Shown here: positions 7,578 to 17,350 of the stretch, piece by piece
Numbering within the stretch: the first letter of the stretch is position 1
Layout: each line of letters starts with the position of its first letter
DNA from: Croceibacterium_A sp035555595
Lineage (GTDB): Bacteria > Pseudomonadota > Alphaproteobacteria > Sphingomonadales > Sphingomonadaceae
NCBI GenBank assembly: GCA_035555595.1
Contig: DATMGK010000053.1
Location: 1-47,051, forward strand
DNA: 47,051 bases
Reading direction: 5' to 3'
The notes under the pieces: generated by a model
Told to the model about the DNA's origin: nothing
Seen by the model: the letters and a program-made list of their open reading frames with translations, nothing else
Database searches by the model: none
Position numbers and translations under genes: made by a program

Positions 7578-8008
7578 TCGCCTCCCAGGTGTGAGCTGTC
7601 GCCGAGGCGGGCAACAACCTTGGTCTTGATCGGCAGCTTCATCGCCGCGCGGCTGAACGCTTCGGCAGCCAGCGGGCCCGGAACACCGTCGAGTTCAAAC
7701 AGGATACGGCCCGGCTTAACGCGCGCGGCCCAATATTCGATCGCGCCCTTACCCTTACCCTGACGGACTTCGGCCGGCTTCTTGGACACTGGCACGTCGG
7801 GGAACACACGGATCCACAGGCGTCCCTGACGCTTGATATGGCGTGTGATCGCACGGCGCGCTGCCTCGATCTGGCGAGCAGTAATGCGTTCCGGTTCCAT
7901 AGCCTTGAGGCCGTAGGAGCCGAAATTCAGCGCGGTGCCGCCCTTGGCGTCGCCGGAAATCCGGCCTTTGAACGCCTTGCGGAACTTGGTTTTCTTCGGT
8001 TGCAGCAT
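7574..8008 (-). CDS. rplP: 50S ribosomal protein L16
   Basis: Binds near the A-site finger and supports tRNA accommodation. The 144-residue protein starts MLQPKKTKFRKAFKGRISG and carries the family segments RQIEAARRAITRHIKRQGRLWIRVFPD and GKGAIEYWAARVKPGRILFELDGV. Normal length; it starts 21 bases after rpsC. Confidence 0.98.
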   Translation of the reverse strand: MLQPKKTKFRKAFKGRISGDAKGGTALNFGSYGLKAMEPERITARQIEAARRAITRHIKRQGRLWIRVFPDVPVSKKPAEVRQGKGKGAIEYWAARVKPGRILFELDGVPGPLAAEAFSRAAMKLPIKTKVVARLGDSSHLGGE

Positions 8009-8029
8009 GGTGCTTACTCTACCTCAAGC

Positions 8030-8725
8030 TCAACGCGCCGGGCGGACGCCGGAGGTCTGAGCCTCCATCATCAGCCGGTCCTGCGCCATCGGATCGTGAC
8101 CCAGAATCTCACCCTTGAAGATCCAGACCTTGATGCCGATGATGCCATAGGCGGTCAGCGCCTCTGCTTCTGCGTAATCGACGTTAGCGCGAAGAGTGTG
8201 CAACGGCACCCGGCCTTCGCGATACTGCTCAACGCGGGCGATTTCAGCACCGCCAAGGCGGCCACCGCACATCACCTTGATGCCTTCGGCACCGAGACGC
8301 ATCGCGGACTGCATCGCACGCTTCATCGCGCGGCGGAAAGCAACGCGGCGGATCAGCTGATCGGCAATACCCTGAGCCACGAGCTTGGCATCGATTTCCG
8401 GCTTGCGGATTTCAACGATGTTCAGCTTCACATCGCTGCTGGTCATGGTTGCCAGCTTGGCCCGCAGCTTCTCGATATCCGCGCCCTTCTTGCCGATGAT
8501 CACGCCAGGGCGCGCGGCATAGATGGAGATGCGGCAGAGCTTCGCCGGACGTTCGATCACCACCTTCGAGATCGCCGCCTGCGGCAGGTTCTCGACGATA
8601 TAGCGACGCAGTTCGACGTCTTCCTTCAGCAACTGGCTGTAGTTGCGCCCTTCGGCGTACCAGCGGCTGTCCCAGGTGCGGTTGATCTGCAGACGCAGGC
8701 CGATGGGGTTTGATTTATGACCCAT
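8030..8725 (-). CDS. rpsC: 30S ribosomal protein S3
   Basis: Lines the mRNA entry channel together with S4 and S5. The 231-residue sequence starts MGHKSNPIGLRLQINRTWDSRWYAEG. It has a KH domain around residues 45-110, with the RPGVIIGKKGADIEKLR loop, and the C-terminal S3 domain with GRLGGAEIARVEQYREGRVPLHTLRANVDYA. It begins one base after the rplV stop. Confidence 0.98.
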   Translation of the reverse strand: MGHKSNPIGLRLQINRTWDSRWYAEGRNYSQLLKEDVELRRYIVENLPQAAISKVVIERPAKLCRISIYAARPGVIIGKKGADIEKLRAKLATMTSSDVKLNIVEIRKPEIDAKLVAQGIADQLIRRVAFRRAMKRAMQSAMRLGAEGIKVMCGGRLGGAEIARVEQYREGRVPLHTLRANVDYAEAEALTAYGIIGIKVWIFKGEILGHDPMAQDRLMMEAQTSGVRPAR

Positions 8726-8726
8726 A

Positions 8727-9104
8727 TCAGGCCTCCTCGACTTCGCGCACCACGATCCTCAGCCGGCTGAACGGCTTGAGAATGCGGGTGGACTTGCCGC
8801 GGCCGCGCGTGGCGAACCGCTTCATGGTGATCGACTTGCCGACGCTAGCCTCGCTGACGACGAGCGCGTCGACATCGAGATCATGGTTGTTCTCGGCATT
8901 GGCGATCGCGCTGGCGAGAACCTTGCGGGCATCGCGGGCCATCGCCTTGGTCGAAAAGGCGAGAATGTTCATCGCCTCTTCCGCTTTCTTGCCGCGGATC
9001 AGACCAGCCACGAGATTCAGCTTCTGAGCCGAACCACGGATGGTCGTGCCGACAGCCAGCGCCTCGTTATCCGCGACGCGGCGGGGTGCTTTCTGCTTGG
9101 ACAT
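8727..9104 (-). CDS. rplV: 50S ribosomal protein L22
   Basis: 125-residue exit-tunnel protein. The globular part includes SAQKLNLVAGLIRGKKAEEAMNILAFSTKAMAR. The beta-hairpin that reaches into the tunnel is seen as KRFATRGRGKSTRILKPFSRLRIVVRE near the C-terminus. Its ATG shares one base with the rpsS stop codon. Confidence 0.98.
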   Translation of the reverse strand: MSKQKAPRRVADNEALAVGTTIRGSAQKLNLVAGLIRGKKAEEAMNILAFSTKAMARDARKVLASAIANAENNHDLDVDALVVSEASVGKSITMKRFATRGRGKSTRILKPFSRLRIVVREVEEA

Positions 9105-9379
9105 TAGCGCTTACCCTTCTTGTCGGCAGCGTGGCCCGGAAAATTGCGCGTGGGCGCGAATTCACCAAGCTTGTGGCCAACCATGTCCTCACTGACGGAC
9201 ACCGGGATGAACTTCTGACCGTTATAGACGTTGAACGTCAGGCCGATGAACTGCGGCAGGATAGTGCTGCGGCGCGACCAGGTCTTGATCGGCGCACGGC
9301 CACCCTTGTCCTGCGCGTCCTCTGCCTTCTTCAGCAGAGACAGTTCGACGAACGGACCTTTCCAGACGGAACGAGCCAT
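9104..9379 (-). CDS. rpsS: 30S ribosomal protein S19
   Basis: 91-residue protein of the 30S head, near the A-site finger. The family markers are MARSVWKGPFVELSLLKKAE, TWSRRSTILPQFIGLTFNVYNG and GHKLGEFAPTRNFPGH. It starts six bases after rplB and overlaps rplV by one base. Confidence 0.98.
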   Translation of the reverse strand: MARSVWKGPFVELSLLKKAEDAQDKGGRAPIKTWSRRSTILPQFIGLTFNVYNGQKFIPVSVSEDMVGHKLGEFAPTRNFPGHAADKKGKR

Positions 9380-9385
9380 TATCGC

Positions 9386-10222
9386 TTACCTCTTCTTCTT
9401 CGCGTGGCGCGAACGGATGATCATCTTGTCCGTCTGCTTGTTATTGCGGGTACGGGCGCCCTTGGTCGGCTTACCCCACGGCGTGACCGGATGACGACCA
9501 CCCGAGGTCCGGCCTTCACCACCACCATGCGGGTGATCGACCGGGTTCTTCGCAACACCGCGGGTGAGCGGCTTCACGCCCATCCACCGCTTGCGACCGG
9601 CCTTGGCGAAGTTCTGGTTCTGGTTGTCGGGGTTCGACACCGAACCAACCGTGCCCATGCAATCGGAACGCAGGTAGCGCTGTTCGCCGGAGTTGAGGCG
9701 CACGATCACCATGCCGCGGTCGCGACCTACCACCTGAACATACGTCCCGGCGGAACGAGCGATCTGACCACCCTTGCCCGGCTTCATCTCCACGTTGTGG
9801 CAGATGGTGCCGACCGGCATCTGGCCGAGAAGCATCGCATTGCCCGGCTTCGTATCCACACGCTCACCGGCAATAACCTGATCGCCAGGGGCGAGACGGT
9901 TCGGCGCAATGATGTAGGCCAGCTCGCCGTCCTCATACTTGATGAGAGCGATGAAAGCGGTGCGGTTGGGATCGTATTCGATCCGCTCCACGGTCGCAGC
10001 CATGTCCCACTTACGACGCTTGAAGTCGATATAGCGGTACTTCTGCTTGTGGCCGCCAGCCATGCCACGCGAGGTGACGTGACCCTTGTTGTTACGCCCG
10101 CCCGTCTTGCGCTTACCTTCGGTCAGCGCCTTGACTGGCTTGCCCTTGTAAAGGGCAGAGCGGTCGACGAGAATCAGGCCGCGTCGTGCGGGGCTCGTCG
10201 GGTTATAGCTCTTGAGTGCCAT
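9386..10222 (-). CDS. rplB: 50S ribosomal protein L2
   Basis: Essential for subunit association and peptidyl-transferase integrity. The 278-residue protein starts MALKSYNPTSPARRGLILVDRS and shows the RNA-binding GGHKQKYRYIDFKRRK segment. Near the C-terminus is the highly conserved GVAKNPVDHPHGGGEGRTSGGRHPVTPWG, which includes the His of the peptidyl-transferase neighbourhood. Normal length. Confidence 0.99.
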   Translation of the reverse strand: MALKSYNPTSPARRGLILVDRSALYKGKPVKALTEGKRKTGGRNNKGHVTSRGMAGGHKQKYRYIDFKRRKWDMAATVERIEYDPNRTAFIALIKYEDGELAYIIAPNRLAPGDQVIAGERVDTKPGNAMLLGQMPVGTICHNVEMKPGKGGQIARSAGTYVQVVGRDRGMVIVRLNSGEQRYLRSDCMGTVGSVSNPDNQNQNFAKAGRKRWMGVKPLTRGVAKNPVDHPHGGGEGRTSGGRHPVTPWGKPTKGARTRNNKQTDKMIIRSRHAKKKR

Positions 10223-10247
10223 TGTTCGTTCCTGTGTCCCTTTGGCC

Positions 10248-10559
10248 TCAGATACCGCTCGTGATGTCGATCGAGTCCTGACCTTCGGCCAGCGTAACGA
10301 TCGCCTTCTTCACGTCGGTGCGCTTGTAGGGTGTACCCTTCCAGCGCTTGGTCTTGCCCTTCTGGACGATGATGTTCACGCCCGCGACCTTGCGATCATA
10401 GATGGCCTCGACAGCCTCTTTGACCTGCGGCTTCGTCGCCGTGCCCGCCACCTTGAATACGACCGCGTTATGCTCGGAGAGCAGAGTCGATTTCTCAGTG
10501 ATGTGCGGAGCGAGGATCACGTCATAATGACGCGCGTCGGCTTGCTGCTTCTTAGCCAT
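10248..10559 (-). CDS. rplW: 50S ribosomal protein L23
   Basis: Exit-tunnel rim protein that docks trigger factor and SRP. The 103-residue sequence includes YDVILAPHITEKSTLLSEHNAVVFKVAGTATKPQVKEAVEAIYD, the family core. Translation starts within the end of rplD (eight-base overlap). Confidence 0.97.
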   Translation of the reverse strand: MAKKQQADARHYDVILAPHITEKSTLLSEHNAVVFKVAGTATKPQVKEAVEAIYDRKVAGVNIIVQKGKTKRWKGTPYKRTDVKKAIVTLAEGQDSIDITSGI

Positions 10560-11175
10560 TGAAGCGCGCCTCCAGCTTCTCGACCGCTGCCTTGGTCAGG
10601 ACCAGCGTGTCATGCTTCAGGATATCGTAGACGTTGGCGCCCACGGCGGGGAGAACGTTGACGCCCGGCAGGTTGCCAGCCGCCTTCTGGAAGCCGCCTT
10701 CGACCGCATCGCCGTCGATGACCAGCACTTTGCCGTTCCAGCCATTCTTACCGAATGCGGCGGCCAGAGCCTTGGTCTTGGCGTCCTTCAGCTCCAGACT
10801 GTCGACGACAACGAGGCCGTCCTTCGCCTTGGCGGAAAGAGCCATCTTGAGGCCGAGAGCGCGAACCTTCTTGTTGAGCGACTGTTCGAAATCGCGCTTG
10901 CGGGCACCGTGCGCCTTACCACCGCCGATGAATACCGGAGCGCGACGATCACCGTGACGAGCCGTACCGCCGCCCTTCTGGCGACCCCACTTCTTACCCG
11001 TGCGCGCAACATCCGAACGTTCGCGAGTCGGGCGAGCAGTGCCGCGCCGATTCTCGAGTTGCCAGGTGACAACGCGGTGCAGGATGTCGGCGCGCGGCTC
11101 AACACCGAAAACGGCGTCGTTGAGCTCGATATCGCCGGCCGCCTTGCCGTCGAGATTCTGGACCTTCACCTTCAC
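10552..11175 (-). CDS. rplD: 50S ribosomal protein L4
   Basis: Constricts the exit tunnel and, in many bacteria, represses its own S10 operon. The 207-residue sequence has the tunnel loop region RTGKKWGRQKGGGTARHGDRRAPVFIGGGKAHGARKRDF and the alpha/beta C-terminal fold. It lies three bases after rplC and overlaps rplW by eight bases. Whether L4 regulates the structured rpsJ-rplC gap is unknown. Confidence 0.97.
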   Translation of the reverse strand: MKVKVQNLDGKAAGDIELNDAVFGVEPRADILHRVVTWQLENRRGTARPTRERSDVARTGKKWGRQKGGGTARHGDRRAPVFIGGGKAHGARKRDFEQSLNKKVRALGLKMALSAKAKDGLVVVDSLELKDAKTKALAAAFGKNGWNGKVLVIDGDAVEGGFQKAAGNLPGVNVLPAVGANVYDILKHDTLVLTKAAVEKLEARFNG

Positions 11176-11178
11176 GGA

Positions 11179-12069
11179 TCAGCCCTCCTTGTTCGCGTCG
11201 GCTTCGGGCTTGCCGCCCTCGGCCTCGTTGTTTTCACCCACGGCAGGGGTCGTTTCGTCGCCAGCACCAGCCTGCTGCTCGTGAAGCAGAACTTCCTGCT
11301 GCTCGACCGAAACCTCGGGCTGCACCTCGTGCTCAGCAGCATGTTCGACCATGCCGGCCGGAGCCTCTTCGTGCTCGGGAGCGGAGCTCTTCTTTTCGAG
11401 AATTGCGCCGGGGAACGGAGCCCCTTCCGGCACAGGCAGCTTCACCGCATCGCGAACGAGCAGCCAGCCATTCTTTGCGCCGGGAACAGAGCCCTTCACA
11501 AAGATCAGACCACGGACCGCGTCGGTGCGCACAACCTCCAGGTTCTGCTGAGTACGCTGACGGTCACCCATGTGACCAGCCATCTTCTTGTTCTTGAAGA
11601 CCTTACCCGGATCCTGGCGGTTGCCGGTAGAGCCGTGAGCACGGTGGCTAATCGAGACGCCGTGCGTCGCGCGCATACCACCGAAGCCCCAGCGCTTCAT
11701 CGCGCCAGCAAAGCCCTTACCCTGCGTGTGACCGGAAACGTCAACCATCTGGCCAGCAACGAAGTGCTCAGCACTGATTGTCGCACCGACGGGAAGCAGA
11801 GCCTCCTCGCTATCGACGCGAAATTCAGCGACTTTCTTCTTCAGCGGCACCTGCGCCTTGGCGAAATGCTCGCGTTGCGGCTTGGCGACATTTTTCTGCT
11901 TGGCCTCACCCGAACCAACCTGCAGCGCGACGTATCCGTCGCGCTCGGCCGTACGATGCGAAACCACCTGACAATCCTCCAGTGCCAGAACGGTGACCGG
12001 CACATGGCGGCCATCCTCCTGGAACAGGCGGGTCATCCCGACTTTCTTCGCGATCACGCCTGTGCGCAT
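11179..12069 (-). CDS. rplC: 50S ribosomal protein L3 with acidic C-terminal extension
   Basis: Early assembly protein close to the peptidyl-transferase centre. The L3 fold spans residues 1 to about 225, starting MRTGVIAKKVGMTRLF and including the central loop around Gln152 (GSTGNRQDPGKV), the region methylated by PrmB in other species. The last 70 residues (about 226-296) are rich in Glu, Ala and Gln with a few His and form no recognised domain; typical L3 ends near residue 210-225. The Shine-Dalgarno AAGGAG lies about six bases before the ATG, just after a 10-bp hairpin. Confidence 0.97.
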   Translation of the reverse strand: MRTGVIAKKVGMTRLFQEDGRHVPVTVLALEDCQVVSHRTAERDGYVALQVGSGEAKQKNVAKPQREHFAKAQVPLKKKVAEFRVDSEEALLPVGATISAEHFVAGQMVDVSGHTQGKGFAGAMKRWGFGGMRATHGVSISHRAHGSTGNRQDPGKVFKNKKMAGHMGDRQRTQQNLEVVRTDAVRGLIFVKGSVPGAKNGWLLVRDAVKLPVPEGAPFPGAILEKKSSAPEHEEAPAGMVEHAAEHEVQPEVSVEQQEVLLHEQQAGAGDETTPAVGENNEAEGGKPEADANKEG

Positions 12070-12090
12070 GATCAGACTCCTTCAACAGAG

Positions 12091-12113
12091 GCCTGCCGGA
12101 CCATCCGACAGGC
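12091..12113 (-). promoter_or_regulatory. Hairpin directly upstream of the rplC ribosome-binding site
   Basis: GCCTGCCGGA (12091-12100) pairs with TCCGACAGGC (12104-12113) across a 3-base loop, 10 bp with one G-T wobble. On the transcript it lies only about ten bases before the AAGGAG of rplC, where it could affect ribosome loading. Confidence 0.5.
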
Positions 12114-12138
12114 TTGTCAGCCCGATTTTCATGCATCG

Positions 12139-12180
12139 CCCCGTCCGGGCTGAGTGCTCTCCAAAAAGAGCGAGACGGGG
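12139..12180 (-). promoter_or_regulatory. Two-tier hairpin in the rpsJ-rplC leader
   Basis: An outer stem CCCCGTC (12139-12145) with GACGGGG (12174-12180) surrounds an inner GCTCT/AGAGC stem. A third small palindrome, CCCCGA-AA-TCGGGG, lies near 12223-12236. The 232-base rpsJ-rplC gap is therefore highly structured, as expected for an autoregulatory leader of S10-operon genes. Function is inferred. Confidence 0.4.
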
Positions 12181-12301
12181 GACGCAGCCCGGCGAAACAC
12201 CGGCGGTATCCCTTATCTTGCACCCCGAAATCGGGGCATCAGGCCGACAGGACCAACCTGATCAACGACGCCCACATCAACTGGGGTCGCTGCAAATTGA
12301 C

Positions 12302-12613
12302 TTACGCCAACTTGATCTCAACATTCACACCAGCAGCCAGATCGAGCTTCATCAGCGCGTCGACAGTGGTGGCGTTGGGCTGCACGATGTCGAGCAGCCG
12401 CTTGTAGGTACGCACCTCGAACTGCTCACGCGACTTCTTGTCGATGTGCGGGCCGCGGTTCACGGTGAACTTCTCGATACGCGTCGGCAGGGGAATGGGG
12501 CCCCGAATGAGTGCGCCAGTACGGCGCGCGGTATCCGCGATCTCGCCGGTCGCCTGGTCGAGCACGCGGTGATCGAAGGCCTTGAGGCGAATGCGGATAT
12601 TCTGAGCTTCCAT
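12302..12613 (-). CDS. rpsJ: 30S ribosomal protein S10 (NusE)
   Basis: 30S head protein that also acts as NusE in transcription antitermination. The 103-residue reading starts MEAQNIRIRLKAFDHRVLDQATGEI and has the loop RGPIPLPTRIEKFTVNRGPHIDKKSREQFE. It lies between tuf and rplC with unusually wide gaps on both sides (153 and 232 bases), so it may be regulated separately from the genes after it. Confidence 0.98.
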   Translation of the reverse strand: MEAQNIRIRLKAFDHRVLDQATGEIADTARRTGALIRGPIPLPTRIEKFTVNRGPHIDKKSREQFEVRTYKRLLDIVQPNATTVDALMKLDLAAGVNVEIKLA

Positions 12614-12660
12614 GTCCTACTACCGATGCGAAAGAGCCACGGACGACCCTGGAGGATCAT

Positions 12661-12712
12661 CCAAAAAACAAGAGACCGCCCTGCCCGCCGGTTAATCCGG
12701 CCGTGGGGGCGG
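12661..12712 (-). terminator. Possible terminator or attenuator between tuf and rpsJ
   Basis: On the minus strand a GC-rich imperfect stem (CCGCCC...GGGCGG outside, GCCGG...CCGGC inside, TTAA loop) is followed by TCTCTTG and six T residues (12668-12663). The spacing to the T-run and the internal mismatches make it a moderate candidate. A second, cleaner 8-bp hairpin (12729-12736 with 12747-12754) sits between it and the tuf stop. Confidence 0.4.
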
Positions 12713-12766
12713 CCCCTCGAAAATCCCGTCCGGCAGAGACGAATCCCTGCCGGAGCGGCGCCTATA

Positions 12767-13942
12767 TTACTTCGTGATCTTGCTGACAACCCCCGAACCG
12801 ACGGTCCGGCCGCCTTCGCGAATAGCGAAGCGCAGACCTTCGTCCATCGCGATCGGTGCGATCAGCTTCACGCCGATCGTGACGTTGTCACCCGGCATGA
12901 CCATCTCGGTGCCCTCAGGAAGGATCACTTCACCGGTCACGTCGGTGGTGCGGAAGTAGAACTGCGGGCGGTAGTTGGCGAAGAACGGCGTGTGACGGCC
13001 ACCTTCGTCCTTCGACAGCACGTAGACTTCTGCGTTGAATTCGGTGTGCGGCGTAACCGAGCCCGGCTTGGCCAGAACCTGACCGCGCTCCACATCGTCA
13101 CGACCGGTACCACGCAGCAGCGCACCAATGTTGTCGCCAGCTTCACCGCTGTCGAGCAGCTTGCGGAACATTTCAACGCCGGTGACAGTGGTCTTCTGCG
13201 TGTCGCGGATACCCACGATCTCAACTTCGTCACCAACCTTCACAATGCCGGTTTCGACACGGCCGGTCACCACGGTGCCGCGACCAGAGATCGAGAACAC
13301 GTCTTCGATCGGCATCAGGAACGGCCTGTCAACCGGACGTTCCGGCTGCGGGATGTGCGCGTCTACCGCATCCATCAGAGCCTTGATCGAGTTTTCGCCG
13401 ATTTCCGGATCACGTCCTTCAAGCGCGGCCAGAGCCGAACCTTTGACGATCGCAATGTTGTCACCATCGAAGTCGTAGCTGCTCAGCAGTTCACGAACTT
13501 CCAGTTCGACCAGCTCGAGGATTTCCTCGTCGTCGACCTGGTCAACCTTGTTCATGTACACGACCAGCGCCGGCACACCGACCTGACGAGCGAGCAGGAT
13601 GTGCTCACGAGTCTGCGGCATCGGGCCGTCGGCAGCGTTAACCACCAGGATGGCGCCGTCCATCTGCGCCGCACCGGTGATCATGTTCTTCACGTAGTCG
13701 GCGTGACCCGGGCAATCGACGTGCGCGTAGTGGCGAGCGTCGGTTTCGTATTCAACGTGAGCGGTCGAGATCGTGATACCACGTTCACGCTCTTCCGGCG
13801 CCTTGTCGATGTTTGCGAAATCAACCGGCGCGCCCAGCACCTTGGTGATGGCAGCGGTAAGAGTGGTCTTGCCGTGGTCGACGTGACCGATCGTACCGAT
13901 GTTGCAGTGCGGCTTGTTCCGCTGGAACTTTTCCTTGGCCAT
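12767..13942 (-). CDS. tuf: Elongation factor Tu
   Basis: GTPase that delivers aminoacyl-tRNA to the ribosome. The 391-residue protein has the G1 loop GHVDHGKT (residues 19-26), the DCPGHADY switch II segment, NKVD for guanine recognition and the GSALAALEG G5 region, followed by the two beta-barrel domains. The C-terminus GGRTVGSGVVSKITK is the conserved tRNA-binding end. Position after fusA is standard for the str operon. Whether a second tuf copy exists elsewhere cannot be seen here. Confidence 0.99.
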   Translation of the reverse strand: MAKEKFQRNKPHCNIGTIGHVDHGKTTLTAAITKVLGAPVDFANIDKAPEERERGITISTAHVEYETDARHYAHVDCPGHADYVKNMITGAAQMDGAILVVNAADGPMPQTREHILLARQVGVPALVVYMNKVDQVDDEEILELVELEVRELLSSYDFDGDNIAIVKGSALAALEGRDPEIGENSIKALMDAVDAHIPQPERPVDRPFLMPIEDVFSISGRGTVVTGRVETGIVKVGDEVEIVGIRDTQKTTVTGVEMFRKLLDSGEAGDNIGALLRGTGRDDVERGQVLAKPGSVTPHTEFNAEVYVLSKDEGGRHTPFFANYRPQFYFRTTDVTGEVILPEGTEMVMPGDNVTIGVKLIAPIAMDEGLRFAIREGGRTVGSGVVSKITK

Positions 13943-14036
13943 TTCCTAAAACCTTCTGTTCTTCGAAACTCGGTTCTGACGGGGGACTGGGCGAACGCCC
14001 TGAATCAGGCGCCCGCCCCTAGACGGTCAACCTGCC

Positions 14037-16130
<2,094 letters not shown>

Positions 16131-16208
16131 GGAAAGTTCCTCGGATGTAAGGGGGCGCCCCGTGAGGCAGCCCCCATATGGTAACCAATGTTACCGATTA
16201 AAGACGGC

Positions 16209-16679
16209 TTACCAGCGGTAGTGCGAGAAGGCCCGGTTGGCGTCTGCCATGCGGTGCGTATCTTCACGCTTCTTCACCGCGTTGCCGCGATTGTTGGCCG
16301 CATCCATCAGCTCACCCGAAAGGCGGGCAGCCATCGTGGTTTCCGCACGGCCGCGCGCAGCGGTGATCAGCCAGCGAATTGCCAGCGCCTGCGCACGTTC
16401 CGGACGAACTTCGACCGGCACCTGGTAGGTCGCACCACCAACACGGCGCGAACGCACTTCCACCTGCGGCGAAACATTGTTCAACGCATCATGGAACAGC
16501 GCAATAGGATCGGACTTGGCGCGCGTTTCCACCGTTTCCAGCGCACCATAAACGATACGCTCGGCAACAGACTTCTTACCGTCGAGCATGAGGTTATTCA
16601 TGAACTTCGACAGAATCTGATCTCCGTACTTGGGATCAGGCAGGATTTCCCGCTTCTCGGGACGACGACGACGTGACAT
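16209..16679 (-). CDS. rpsG: 30S ribosomal protein S7
   Basis: Nucleates the 30S head and contacts the E-site tRNA. The 156-residue sequence starts MSRRRRPEKREILPDPKYGD and shows NNLMLDGKKSVAERIVYGALE, EVRSRRVGGATYQVPVEVRPERAQALAIRWLI and the C-terminal MADANRAFSHYRW. In E. coli S7 represses the str operon through the rpsL-rpsG spacer; here that spacer is 126 bases and contains an 8-bp hairpin at 16777-16796. Confidence 0.98.
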   Translation of the reverse strand: MSRRRRPEKREILPDPKYGDQILSKFMNNLMLDGKKSVAERIVYGALETVETRAKSDPIALFHDALNNVSPQVEVRSRRVGGATYQVPVEVRPERAQALAIRWLITAARGRAETTMAARLSGELMDAANNRGNAVKKREDTHRMADANRAFSHYRW

Positions 16680-16776
16680 CGGACTAATTCCTTTTTCAAC
16701 CGTGAGCCCCCGAAAGATCGGAGGCCTCCTGCGGCCGGGCGGACATGAAGGCCGCCGCTCGGCCAGTTGGCACGAG

Positions 16777-16796
16777 GTCCCTGCCAGCGCAGGGAC
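16777..16796. repeat. 8-bp palindrome in the rpsL-rpsG spacer
   Basis: GTCCCTGC (16777-16784) and GCAGGGAC (16789-16796) form a perfect stem with a CAGC loop. It may be an S7-type regulatory hairpin or a short repetitive extragenic palindrome; the sequence alone does not decide. Confidence 0.45.
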
Positions 16797-16805
16797 TCAC
16801 AGCCG

Positions 16806-17177
16806 TTACTTGGGCCGCTTGGCGCCGTACTTCGAACGGCTCTGCCTGCGATCCTTGACGCCCTGCGTGTCGAGCACGCCGCGCAGCACGTGGTAACGCA
16901 CACCCGGAAGGTCGCGCACACGGCCACCGCGGATCAGCACCACGGAGTGTTCCTGCAGGTTGTGCCCTTCGCCCGGAATGTAGGCGATGACTTCGCGCTG
17001 GTTCGTGAGGCGGATCTTGGCCACCTTGCGCAGAGCGGAGTTCGGCTTCTTCGGCGTCGTGGTATAGACGCGGGTGCAGACGCCACGCTTCTGCGGGTTC
17101 TGCTCCATGGCCGGCACCTTCGACTTGTCGGGCTTCGGCTCGCGGCCCTTGCGGACCAACTGGTTGATCGTCGGCAT
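16806..17177 (-). CDS. rpsL: 30S ribosomal protein S12 with Arg88
   Basis: Decoding-centre protein. The true start is MPTINQLVRKGREP at 17177, giving 123 residues; the open frame continues upstream to 17336 but that stretch is non-conserved. The conserved loop YTTTPKKPNSALRK holds Lys43 (E. coli numbering). The second loop reads GGRVRDLPGV, so residue 88 is Arg (codon 16914-16916) where E. coli has Lys. Lys88Arg in S12 is a known streptomycin-resistance substitution in other bacteria. It is the first gene of the cluster, and its promoter should lie in 17178-17633. Confidence 0.98.
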   Translation of the reverse strand: MPTINQLVRKGREPKPDKSKVPAMEQNPQKRGVCTRVYTTTPKKPNSALRKVAKIRLTNQREVIAYIPGEGHNLQEHSVVLIRGGRVRDLPGVRYHVLRGVLDTQGVKDRRQSRSKYGAKRPK

Positions 17178-17294
17178 GAAGTTACTCTTCACCTGTGTAG
17201 GCGCCACCAGAACAAGGGTGAAGACCGGGATCGCCCTGCACTTCCCACCAAGAGGAAAGCCTCTGACAGCAGACATATCGCCTGCCAGCCGGAG

Positions 17295-17310
17295 CCCCGC
17301 CTTCGCGGGG
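17295..17310. repeat. Short GC palindrome, possible REP-like element
   Basis: CCCCGC (17295-17300), loop CTTC, GCGGGG (17305-17310). Such palindromes occur as scattered extragenic repeats in sphingomonads, but only one copy is visible here, so repeat status is unproven. Confidence 0.35.
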
Positions 17311-17344
17311 ATCGCACAAGAGCGAGCCTGAAACACTCCACCCG

Positions 17345-17350
17345 CGTCAA
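17345..17350 (-). promoter_or_regulatory. Candidate -35 element for the rpsL operon
   Basis: Read on the minus strand this is TTGACG, preceded by C (CTTGAC, a frequent form in alphaproteobacterial ribosomal promoters). It lies about 170 bases before rpsL. No good -10 hexamer is seen at 17 bases (GCTCGC), so the call is tentative. Confidence 0.25.
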
